Shown: positions 1 to 4,527 of the stretch, piece after piece | How positions within the stretch are numbered: position 1 is the first letter of the stretch | How the letters are laid out: every line of letters starts with the position of its first letter | From: Acidisphaera sp035272265 | GTDB taxonomy: Bacteria > Pseudomonadota > Alphaproteobacteria > Acetobacterales > Acetobacteraceae | Direction of reading: 5' to 3' | DNA: 5,897 nt | Assembly (NCBI GenBank): GCA_035272265.1 | Contig: DATEQV010000218.1 | Coordinates: 1-5,897, forward strand | The notes under the pieces: model-generated | What the model was told of the DNA's origin: nothing | What the model saw: only the letters and a program-made list of their open reading frames with translations | The model's database searches: none | Program-made: the position numbers and the translations under genes

Positions 1-65
1 CGGTCGAACGTACTCCAGGGCAGGAAATCCATAAGCTGCGCGAATAGTGTCTTGCCGGTGTTCAT
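1..65 (-). CDS. IS4-like family transposase, N-terminal fragment (continues beyond window)
   Basis: Translation from the ATG at 65 gives MNTGKTLFAQLMDFLPWSTF followed by Asp-Arg before the window edge. This matches the highly conserved start of IS4-like transposases carrying the N-terminal DUF4372 domain (family pattern M-N-x-G-K-T-L-F-A-Q-L-M-[DE]-F-[LV]-P-W). The DDE catalytic core would lie further left and cannot be seen, so I cannot tell whether the transposase is intact. A purine-rich Shine-Dalgarno GGGGAGGGG ends 6 bases before the ATG and is partly buried in a hairpin. These enzymes cut and paste their own IS. The family call rests on 22 residues, but they are distinctive. Confidence 0.72.
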   Translation of the reverse strand, partial: MNTGKTLFAQLMDFLPWSTFD

Positions 66-74
66 GACCAACCC

Positions 75-97
75 CTCCCCGCGCCATCGTCGGGGAG
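75..97 (-). promoter_or_regulatory. Hairpin masking the transposase ribosome binding site
   Basis: CTCCCCG (75-81) and CGGGGAG (91-97) form a perfect 7-bp stem with a 9-base loop. In the transposase mRNA, the 3' arm of the stem is the GGGGAG part of the Shine-Dalgarno, 9 bases before the ATG. Several IS elements use such structures to block translation of transposase from transcripts that enter from outside. That role is inferred here. Confidence 0.5.
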
Positions 98-173
98 AGC
101 CTCCGGCAATTCAAATCCGCCCCAGCAACGAAGTGCTGAAACCCCCGGTGCGTCAAGGGCTTACCGGGAAACT

Positions 174-188
174 CGGTTCAACGAACCG
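174..188. repeat. Subterminal inverted repeat of the insertion sequence
   Basis: CGGTTC (174-179), a 3-base spacer AAC, and GAACCG (183-188) form a perfect 6-bp palindrome a few bases inside the proposed IS end. A second inverted repeat, CCCGGT (144-149) and ACCGGG (163-168), lies further in. These may belong to transposase binding sites or to structures that block read-through from the flanking gene. Both roles are inferred. Confidence 0.4.
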
Positions 189-192
189 GACA

Positions 193-450
193 CTAGTGAC
201 CCGAAGCGGCGAAATACGCCTGTACCTTGTCCTTCTGAGCATCAACCGCCACGCGCAACATCGGCTCGAACATGCTGAGGTCCGATGATCCTGATTGCAG
301 CAGGGTGATAGCGGTCCGCAGCTTCTCTTCAGCGCCGGGCGCCTGCACCGGAATCGTCGCATCGCCCGCCACGCCAGGCACACCGGGAAGCGGCAAAGCG
401 TTTGCGTGTGCCAAGGGCATCAAGCTCGCGACCAACATTCTACGGAGCAT
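193..450 (-). CDS. Small exported alpha-helical protein of unknown function, possibly truncated by the IS
   Basis: An 85-residue protein that I do not recognise. The N-terminus looks like a short signal peptide: basic n-region MLRR, hydrophobic stretch at residues 5-14, and possible cleavage after AHA (16) or ANA (18). The mature part starts with a Pro/Gly/Ala-rich segment (19-40). Two likely helices follow, EEKLRTAITLLQ (41-52) and residues 61-82, with no cysteine. The ATG at 450 is chosen because AAGGGA lies about 10 bases upstream and a candidate promoter lies at 504-533. It is probably periplasmic. The TAG stop at 193-195 coincides with the inferred IS end, so the original protein may have been longer and its present last residues may be junction DNA. 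It could also be a complete small protein that the IS happened to land behind. Confidence 0.6.
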   Translation of the reverse strand: MLRRMLVASLMPLAHANALPLPGVPGVAGDATIPVQAPGAEEKLRTAITLLQSGSSDLSMFEPMLRVAVDAQKDKVQAYFAASGH

Positions 451-503
451 GGGAGATTTCCCTTCGTGCCTTGTGTCCCGGGCGGACGATCGCTCTGCTT
501 GCT

Positions 504-533
504 ACCATAACGGTTTGGCCTCGTCACAGCCAA
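504..533 (-). promoter_or_regulatory. Candidate sigma-70-type promoter for the small exported protein
   Basis: On the minus strand TTGGCT (528-533) is followed after 18 bases by TATGGT (504-509). Each hexamer matches 4 of 6 consensus bases. Transcription would begin near 497, leaving a leader of roughly 45 bases before the ATG at 450. It lies within the 129-base gap between pssA and this gene, which supports an independent transcription unit. Confidence 0.45.
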
Positions 534-541
534 GCGTCGCC

Positions 542-569
542 TTCGGGCGCCTCGGTCGCGCCGTCCGAA
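542..569 (-). terminator. Weak hairpin after pssA, possible terminator without U-tract
   Basis: TTCGG (542-546) pairs with CCGAA (565-569) and GCGC (547-550) with GCGC (558-561). The two stems stack, separated by a 3-base bulge, around a 7-base loop. The structure starts 11 bases after the pssA stop codon. No T-run follows on the minus strand, so it is at best a Rho-assisted or mRNA-end-stabilising element. Confidence 0.25.
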
Positions 570-579
570 ACTAGGGGAT

Positions 580-1419
580 TTATTGGCCCTCGCCGTCCTC
601 CCAGCTTGCCTCGGCCTCACGTTTGAGGCGCCGGAAGCTGCGCACGCCGAGCGGAAGCAGGCTCACATAGATCAGCCCCGCCGCGGCCAGCGCGAGCCAC
701 GGCTCGGCGACCAGAACGGCGACGAACAGGCCGATCCCCAGCAGAAGCGGCTGCACGTATTCGGCCGGCACCTTGAAGTTCTTGAAGCTCCAGACCGGCA
801 GGCGCGAGACCAGCAGCACCGCCGTCCCCGCCAGCACGAGTGCCGCCGTCACCGGCGCCCGCGCGAAGGTGACCAGCCACTCCCAGTGCAACGCCTGGCC
901 TTCCAGGCCGCAGAACAGCGGGAACAGCGCGAGTCCGGCACCCGCCGGCGCCGGCACGCCGGTGAAGAAGTTGTACGCGTAGGCCGGCGCGGGGACGCTA
1001 TCGAGTGCGGCGTTGAAGCGCGCGAGACGCAGCGCCATGCAGACGGCGAACATCATGCTCGGCACGAAGCCGATGCCGCCCGCGCGATCGAGCGACCACA
1101 GATACAGGATGAAAGCCGGGGCGATGCCGAAGCACAGGAAGTCGGTCAGGCTGTCGAACTCGGCGCCGAAACGGCTGGTCGCCTTCAGCAGACGCGCGAG
1201 CCGTCCGTCCAGCCCGTCGATGCAGCCGGCCAGCACGATCGCCACCGCCGCCGTACCGAAAAGGCCCTCCAGCGCCAGACGCATCGAGGTCAGCCCGGCG
1301 CAGAGGCCGAGCAGCGTCATGATGTTCGGCACGAGGCGGTTGAACGACGGGCCCTTGTAGCGCGGGCGCCGGCGCGGACGGCGCAGCCGGCGCAGTCCGC
1401 GCGGGGGGCGGCTATCCAT
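580..1419 (-). CDS. pssA: CDP-diacylglycerol-serine O-phosphatidyltransferase (phosphatidylserine synthase)
   Basis: This 279-residue integral membrane enzyme transfers the phosphatidyl group of CDP-diacylglycerol to L-serine, giving phosphatidylserine and CMP. The complete CDP-alcohol phosphotransferase signature is present: D68-x2-D71-G72-x2-A75-R76-x8-G85-x3-D89-x3-D93, whose aspartates bind the metal ions. FFTGVPAPAGAG (151-162) is typical of the membrane-bound type II bacterial PssA. A basic tail (RPPRGLRRLRRPRRRPR, residues 4-20) precedes the first membrane segment. Further hydrophobic segments lie around residues 30-65, 95-110, 155-172, 186-205 and 225-256. The ATG overlaps the psd stop by 8 bases with no good Shine-Dalgarno, which suggests translational coupling to psd. 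Length and gene order are normal for alphaproteobacteria. Confidence 0.95.
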   Translation of the reverse strand: MDSRPPRGLRRLRRPRRRPRYKGPSFNRLVPNIMTLLGLCAGLTSMRLALEGLFGTAAVAIVLAGCIDGLDGRLARLLKATSRFGAEFDSLTDFLCFGIAPAFILYLWSLDRAGGIGFVPSMMFAVCMALRLARFNAALDSVPAPAYAYNFFTGVPAPAGAGLALFPLFCGLEGQALHWEWLVTFARAPVTAALVLAGTAVLLVSRLPVWSFKNFKVPAEYVQPLLLGIGLFVAVLVAEPWLALAAAGLIYVSLLPLGVRSFRRLKREAEASWEDGEGQ

Positions 1420-2083
1420 CGAGCATCGCGAGCACGGTCTCGCCGCCGATCATGGTCTGGCCCTCGGCCACCAGCGGTCGCACGCCGTCGGGCAGATAGA
1501 CGTCGGTGCGGCTGCCGAAGCGGATGATACCGAAGCGATCGCCGGCGCGCACCGGGTCGCCCTCGCGCAGGTCGCAGATGATCCGCCGGGCGACCAGGCC
1601 GGCGATCTGCACCACCGCGAGCGCGCGGCCGTCGGGCAGCCGAATCGCGATGGCGTTGCGTTCGTTCTCCTCGCTGGCCTTGTCGAAGGCCGCGTTGACG
1701 TAGCTGCCGTGGCGGTAGGCGATGCGCTCGACCGCGCCGGTGGCCGGGACCCGGTTCACGTGCACGTCGAGGATCGAGAGGAAGATCCCGATCCGCCAGC
1801 GCGGCTGATCGCCGAGGCCGAGTTCGGCCGGAGGAGCGGCGGTGCGGACGAAGACGACCCTGCCGTCGGCGGGTGCGACGATGGCGCCCTCGCGTTCGGG
1901 CGGCACGCGGTCGGGATCGCGGAAAAAGTAGAGGCAGAAAAGCACGAACAGCGCGCCGAAGACGGCGATCCAGCGTGCAAGCAGCGCGCCGACCACGAAC
2001 ACCAGGACGCCAAGGGCGAGGAACGGCCGGCCCGCGCGGTGCGGCGGGGCGAAGACCAGACGAAGTGTGTCGGCGAAGTCCAT
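1412..2083 (-). CDS. psd: Phosphatidylserine decarboxylase proenzyme
   Basis: The enzyme decarboxylates phosphatidylserine to phosphatidylethanolamine, the step after PssA, at the inner membrane. Counted from the ATG at 2083 (223 residues), the hydrophobic N-terminal region at about 20-53 is followed by the catalytic domain. Its hallmarks are APADG with D73, DVHVNRVP with H108, and RFGS near the C-terminus. Self-cleavage between G190 and S191 of RFGS would make the small alpha subunit with its pyruvoyl group. It belongs to the short alphaproteobacterial/archaeal-like class. The frame is open up to a TTG at 2119, which would add 12 residues, but that codon lacks a Shine-Dalgarno. The ATG has AAGG 8 bases upstream and gives the N-terminus usual for relatives. 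It lies 46 bases after the PLP-enzyme gene and overlaps pssA. Confidence 0.94.
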   Translation of the reverse strand: MDFADTLRLVFAPPHRAGRPFLALGVLVFVVGALLARWIAVFGALFVLFCLYFFRDPDRVPPEREGAIVAPADGRVVFVRTAAPPAELGLGDQPRWRIGIFLSILDVHVNRVPATGAVERIAYRHGSYVNAAFDKASEENERNAIAIRLPDGRALAVVQIAGLVARRIICDLREGDPVRAGDRFGIIRFGSRTDVYLPDGVRPLVAEGQTMIGGETVLAMLDG

Positions 2084-2129
2084 GGGGGCGGCCTTATCGG
2101 CGGGAGTCGCCGGGAGCAAGCGCGAGGCG

Positions 2130-3278
2130 TCAGCGCGTCCCCGCTTCCGCCAGCAAGCGTTCGATCACCGGCGCGGCCTTCAGGCCGGTGCCGGTGAGCA
2201 CCAGCACGGTTGTCTGCTCGGGCGCGATCGCGCCGCTCGCCAGCAGGCGCTGCCATGCCGCGAGCGCCTGGGCGCAGGTCGGCTCGACGTAAAGCCCGGC
2301 CCGGGCGAGCGTCAGCGTGGCGGCGGCGATCTCGTCCTCCTGCAGCAGCACCGCCCCGCCCTCGGTCGCCTGCAAGGCGCCGACCACCTCGCGCAGGCGG
2401 ACGGGTCGGGCGATCGCGGTGCCCTCGGCGATGGTGGGCCGGATGTCGACGGGCTCCGGGTCGCCGTTCCCGGCGAGGAACGCCGCGGCGATCGGGCCGC
2501 AGGCGGCGGGCTGAACGGCGAACAGGCGGGGCAGCGTTTCGATCGCGCCCACCCGCTGCAGCTCGGCAAAGCCGATCTCGCAGCCGAGCACGATCGAGCC
2601 CGCGCCACACGGGGTGACGACATTGTCCGGGGCGCGGAAGCCGAGGTCCTCCCACAGCTCGTAAGCGATCGTCTTGGTGCCGTGCAGGAAGAACGGATGC
2701 CAGTTGTGGCTTGCGTAGAAGATGCCGCCGGCGCCGGCCTTGCCCCGCGCCATGGCGGCATCGGCGGTGTCCTGGCGGGTACCCGGGATCAGTTCCAGAT
2801 CGGCACCGTGGGCGCGCATCTGCAGGGTCTTCGCCGGGCTGGTGCCGGCGGGCGCCATGATCGTCGCCCGCATCCGGCCCGCAGCGGCATAGGCGGCAAC
2901 CGCCGCGCCGCCATTGCCCGAGCTGTCCTCCAGCACGTGGCCGACGCCCTGGGCGCGCAGCAGCGACAGCATCACCGAGGCGCCGCGGTCCTTGAAGCTG
3001 CCGGTGGGCGCGAACCACTCGCACTTCAGCAAGGCTTCCGCCTCGCCGAAGCGGCGGCGCAGCAGCGGCGTGCACCCCTCGCCCAGGCTGACCGGCTCGG
3101 CCGGCGAGAACGGCAGTGCGGCGCGATACCGCCACAGGCTGCGGCTGCCGATGTCGATCGCATCGCGGCCGATCCCGGGCAGCGGCGTCAGCAGCAGGGG
3201 CCCGCCGTCGGGCGCGCACCATCGCGGCTCATCGAGCGGCCACGTCTCTCCGGTGCGCGGGTCGAGATAGGCGGTCAT
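2130..3278 (-). CDS. Threonine synthase-like PLP-dependent enzyme (fold type II)
   Basis: A 382-residue cytoplasmic enzyme of the threonine synthase/threonine dehydratase superfamily. PTGSFKDRG (91-99) holds the Schiff-base lysine K96. SSGNGG (119-124) corresponds to the loop following the cofactor strand. PCGAGS (223-228) is the expected glycine-rich cofactor phosphate loop, and LTGTGLK (361-367) should face the pyridine nitrogen. Homology is closest in style to threonine synthase (phosphohomoserine to threonine; ThrC). However, many alphaproteobacteria use a longer ThrC of about 460 residues. The SGNGG and CGAGS loops also differ from the GNTSA and GNAGN patterns I know for the short ThrC form, so substrate is uncertain. 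The N-terminus (TGETWPLDEPRWCAPDGG, 10-26) resembles the Cys-containing cap of ThrC with only one cysteine left. GGAGGAGG lies 8 bases before the ATG. It is probably the first gene of an operon with psd and pssA. Confidence 0.82.
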   Translation of the reverse strand: MTAYLDPRTGETWPLDEPRWCAPDGGPLLLTPLPGIGRDAIDIGSRSLWRYRAALPFSPAEPVSLGEGCTPLLRRRFGEAEALLKCEWFAPTGSFKDRGASVMLSLLRAQGVGHVLEDSSGNGGAAVAAYAAAGRMRATIMAPAGTSPAKTLQMRAHGADLELIPGTRQDTADAAMARGKAGAGGIFYASHNWHPFFLHGTKTIAYELWEDLGFRAPDNVVTPCGAGSIVLGCEIGFAELQRVGAIETLPRLFAVQPAACGPIAAAFLAGNGDPEPVDIRPTIAEGTAIARPVRLREVVGALQATEGGAVLLQEDEIAAATLTLARAGLYVEPTCAQALAAWQRLLASGAIAPEQTTVLVLTGTGLKAAPVIERLLAEAGTR

Positions 3279-3325
3279 CGCGCGAGCCTCCTCCAGCTCC
3301 GCCGGTGCGGCAACCGCGCGGCACG

Positions 3326-3355
3326 AAAAAGGCCGCCCGGCATCGCCGAGCGGCC
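3326..3355 (-). terminator. Strong intrinsic terminator after the cold-shock genes
   Basis: Read on the minus strand, GGCCGC (3355-3350) pairs with GCGGCC (3336-3331). The stem continues through a G-U pair and CGGC/GCCG to a 3-base loop and is followed directly by TTTTT (3330-3326). It starts 26 bases after the stop of the proximal cold-shock gene and ends 47 bases before the PLP-enzyme ATG. It should therefore keep highly expressed csp transcripts out of the phospholipid operon. Confidence 0.88.
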
Positions 3356-3381
3356 CAAATCTCGAGTCCAGGCGCGCCGAA

Positions 3382-3585
3382 TCAGGCGAGTCTGAGGTTG
3401 GTCGCGGCGGCCTTGCCGCGCTCCATCGCGATCTCGTAGCTGACTTTCTGGCCGTCGTTCAGGCCCTTCAGACCGGCGGCCTGCACGGCGGTGATGTGGA
3501 CGAACACGTCCTTGCCGCCGTCCTGCGGAACAATGAAGCCGAAACCCTTGGTCGCGTTGAACCATTTCACGGTACCAATCGCCAT
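3382..3585 (-). CDS. Cold-shock-domain protein (CspA family), distal copy
   Basis: A 67-residue single cold-shock domain, an OB-fold barrel that binds single-stranded RNA and DNA and acts as an RNA chaperone. RNP1 is KGFGFI (13-18) and RNP2 is VFVHI (27-31). The opening GTVKWFN and length are standard for the family. The ATG at 3585 is preferred: AGGAG lies 11 bases upstream, and a GTG 12 bases further up has no room for a Shine-Dalgarno. It lies 137 bases downstream of a near-identical copy (60 of 67 residues the same by my alignment) and is followed by a strong terminator. It may be co-transcribed with that copy or have its own promoter in the structured gap. The sequence does not show whether it is cold-induced or constitutive. 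Confidence 0.95.
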   Translation of the reverse strand: MAIGTVKWFNATKGFGFIVPQDGGKDVFVHITAVQAAGLKGLNDGQKVSYEIAMERGKAAATNLRLA

Positions 3586-3626
3586 GAGGCACGTCACTCC
3601 TGGTTAGGTTGCTCGGGACGCAGACA

Positions 3627-3693
3627 CGGCACCGACCCGACGCGAATTGCCGCACGGGGTGCCCGCGCGGTTCTTTGTCGTCTGCCGGTGCCG
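3627..3693 (-). promoter_or_regulatory. Potentially structured leader of the distal cold-shock gene
   Basis: CGGCACCG (3627-3634) and CGGTGCCG (3686-3693) are perfect 8-base complements enclosing 51 bases. A smaller hairpin, GCAC-GGG-GTGC (3652-3662), lies inside. The whole is 42-108 bases upstream of the ATG, in the gap between the two csp genes. Long folded leaders are known to control cspA-type mRNAs. That role is inferred for this one. Confidence 0.35.
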
Positions 3694-3722
3694 GATCATC
3701 TGTGGTTGGAGGGTTGGCTCTC

Positions 3723-3926
3723 TCAGGCGAGTCGCAGGTTGGTCGCGGCGGCCTTGCCGCGTTCCATGGCGACCTCGTAACTGACCTTCTGGCCCTCGTT
3801 GAGCCCGCGCAGACCCGCCGCCTGCACCGCGGTGATGTGGACGAACACGTCCTTGCCGCCATCCTGCGGCATGATGAAGCCGTAACCCTTCGTGGTGTTG
3901 AACCACTTCACGGTACCAGTCGCCAT
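3723..3926 (-). CDS. Cold-shock-domain protein (CspA family), proximal copy
   Basis: A 67-residue single cold-shock domain with RNP1 KGYGFI (13-18; Tyr where the other copy has Phe) and RNP2 VFVHI (27-31). It differs from its neighbour at seven positions, all mild: T3, T11, Y15, M19, R40, E44 and V52. The two clearly come from a tandem duplication. The ATG at 3926 starts exactly at the conserved MATGTVKWF. The frame stays open upstream to a GTG at 4007, adding 27 residues without family similarity, and I treat that as leader. GGAG lies 12 bases before the ATG, which is a little far. A 7-bp hairpin sits 22 bases upstream of the ATG. It is expected to act as a cytoplasmic RNA chaperone. Confidence 0.95.
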   Translation of the reverse strand: MATGTVKWFNTTKGYGFIMPQDGGKDVFVHITAVQAAGLRGLNEGQKVSYEVAMERGKAAATNLRLA

Positions 3927-3947
3927 AGTCTGCGTCGTCTCCGTCGT

Positions 3948-3964
3948 GCGGCGCTGTGCGCCGC
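3948..3964 (-). promoter_or_regulatory. Perfect hairpin in the leader of the proximal cold-shock gene
   Basis: GCGGCGC (3948-3954), loop TGT, and GCGCCGC (3958-3964) make a perfect all-GC 7-bp stem with a 3-base loop, 22 bases before the ATG at 3926. It sits just upstream of the GGAG ribosome binding site. It could act as a leader element affecting translation or stability of the cold-shock mRNA. No T-run follows on either strand, so a terminator is unlikely. Confidence 0.45.
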
Positions 3965-4054
3965 TAGTTTGCACAACAACCGGGTCTTCCGACGTCTTGA
4001 AGGCCACCCAGTACGGACGCGCAGCAAGCGAAGCCGAGAAGCGATTGTCCCCGC

Positions 4055-4083
4055 ATGGGCGCAGAAACGCTGGGCCAAGTCAA
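4055..4083 (-). promoter_or_regulatory. Tentative promoter for the cold-shock genes
   Basis: TTGACT (4078-4083, minus strand) is a good -35 box. At 17-base spacing the only -10 candidate is GCCCAT (4055-4060), which is poor. If used, the leader before the ATG at 3926 would be about 120 bases, in keeping with the long leaders of cspA-type genes. Only the -35 box is persuasive. Confidence 0.25.
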
Positions 4084-4266
4084 TTACAGGACTGAGAACT
4101 GAGCGCGACAGGAACCGCCCGCCATCACGGCCGGGAGGTGACGGCACGGCAGGTCATGTTACTCGCTCATAAGCATTGATTCACGTCGATGTGATCGCAC
4201 CAGTTCGATCGGAAGACCTGATCGTCGCATGCAACCAACAAGCAATCTAACGTGATCGACACGGGG

Positions 4267-4358
4267 TTGCAGAACATGAGCTTCACTATCCATGTTGCAC
4301 CGCAGCATAGTCTCGGGAGAGCGTCCACTTTCGTGCAACCCGCTGGCGTTCTGCCAGC
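4267..4358 (+). promoter_or_regulatory. Leader of the small-protein pair with mutually exclusive pairings
   Basis: CATGTTGCAC (4291-4300) can pair upstream with AACATG (4273-4278), extended by TGCA (4268-4271) past a two-base bulge. Alternatively its GTTGCAC (4294-4300) can pair downstream with GTGCAAC (4333-4339). The two foldings exclude each other. A separate perfect hairpin, GCTGGC-GTTCT-GCCAGC (4342-4358), ends 3 bases before the AGGAGG of the first small gene. This resembles a switching leader or attenuator, but no known riboswitch class is recognisable. Confidence 0.35.
4282..4311 (+). promoter_or_regulatory. Tentative promoter for the small-protein pair
   Basis: TTCACT (4282-4287) and CATAGT (4306-4311) each match 4 of 6 consensus bases at 18-base spacing. 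A start near 4318 would give a leader of about 58 bases. That leader would include the 4342-4358 hairpin but not the upstream arm of the alternative pairing, so this promoter and the switching-leader idea compete. Confidence 0.25.
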
Positions 4359-4376
4359 AGCAGGAGGTGTTCCGCC

Positions 4377-4523
4377 ATGGACCTCAACCACGAATCGACC
4401 GACGTTCGTCCGCTGGTCCGGACCATCATGAACGGTCTGTCACGTCGCCTCGCTCGCCTGGGCGATGCAATCGTCCGCGCCCTGGCGCGCTATGGAGACG
4501 AGCGGCCGTTCGGCGGGTTCTGA
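4377..4523 (+). CDS. Small Arg-rich amphipathic protein A, unknown function
   Basis: A 48-residue protein, MDLNHESTDVRPLVRTIMNG and on to the C-terminus DERPFGGF. I do not recognise it. AGGAGG (4362-4367), 9 bases before the ATG, is among the best ribosome binding sites in the window. By hand count about three quarters of codons end in G or C, close to the local coding style. Residues 12-39 would form an amphipathic helix, with L13, I17, L21, L25, L28, I32 and L36 on one face and arginines on the other. There is no signal peptide, membrane span or cysteine. Gene B follows after 4 bases and shares the R-x-R-L-A-R helix core and the PFG-x-F ending. Possible roles include nucleic-acid or membrane binding, or a short regulatory peptide. 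A translated leader ORF for gene B is also possible. Confidence 0.55.
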   Translation: MDLNHESTDVRPLVRTIMNGLSRRLARLGDAIVRALARYGDERPFGGF

Positions 4524-4527
4524 GGCG

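Larger units (their letters stand above)
1..195 (-). mobile_element. End of an IS4-like (DUF4372-type) insertion sequence, runs off the left edge
   Basis: The segment holds the beginning of a transposase gene read leftward, preceded by about 130 bases of untranslated IS DNA rich in short inverted repeats. Reading from the inferred outer end on the minus strand it begins TAGTGTCCGGTT, which resembles my recollection of the terminal sequences of this IS group. The exact boundary (about 185-198) is an inference, because the other end and the target duplication are outside the window. The palindrome CACTAGTG at 191-198 straddles the proposed junction. The element lies just downstream of, and in the same orientation as, the small exported-protein gene, so transcription of that gene would run into the IS. 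Confidence 0.6.
3927..4376. other. 450-base intergenic region between divergent transcription units
   Basis: No convincing gene is seen here. The left part (to about 4100) would be the promoter and leader of the proximal cold-shock gene on the minus strand. The right part (about 4160-4376) is noticeably richer in A and T than its surroundings and serves as promoter and leader of the two small plus-strand genes. It contains four GATCG words (4193, 4207, 4220, 4254) and several short inverted repeats. The open frames on the minus strand across it lack ribosome binding sites. Confidence 0.6.

Noticed and set aside
583..1527. Long plus-strand open frame antisense to pssA (314 codons)
   Set aside because: Low-complexity Arg/Gln/His/Glu composition typical of the antisense frame of a GC-rich gene; no domain, and pssA on the other strand has full catalytic motifs.
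1756..3222. Minus-strand frame of 488 codons running across the PLP enzyme and psd in another frame
   Set aside because: Arg/Pro/Ser-rich, no motifs, out of frame with two convincing genes over the same bases.
2067..3395. Plus-strand open frame of 442 codons antisense to the PLP enzyme
   Set aside because: Shadow frame with Arg/Gly/Ala-rich composition and no motif; the minus-strand protein has PLP motifs and a strong ribosome binding site.
3631..3700. Intrinsic terminator between the two cold-shock genes
   Set aside because: Inverted repeats are present but none is followed by a T-run on the minus strand, so they are described as a leader structure instead.
3927..4007. 27-residue in-frame N-terminal extension of the proximal cold-shock protein from a GTG
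   Set aside because: No Shine-Dalgarno at the GTG, no family similarity, and it would translate through the GC hairpin; the ATG at 3926 matches the conserved MATGTVKWF start.
4055..4102. 15-codon plus-strand ORF MGAETLGQVNYRTEN
   Set aside because: No ribosome binding site and no context; well within chance for this stretch.
4177..4191. FNR/FixK-like site starting TTGAT in the intergenic region
   Set aside because: The second half-site matches only 3 of 5 bases, which is too weak to call an operator.
4167..4391. Minus-strand 74-codon frame across the micro-protein leader
   Set aside because: No ribosome binding site, Cys-rich unstructured composition, and it covers the Shine-Dalgarno and start of a better plus-strand gene.
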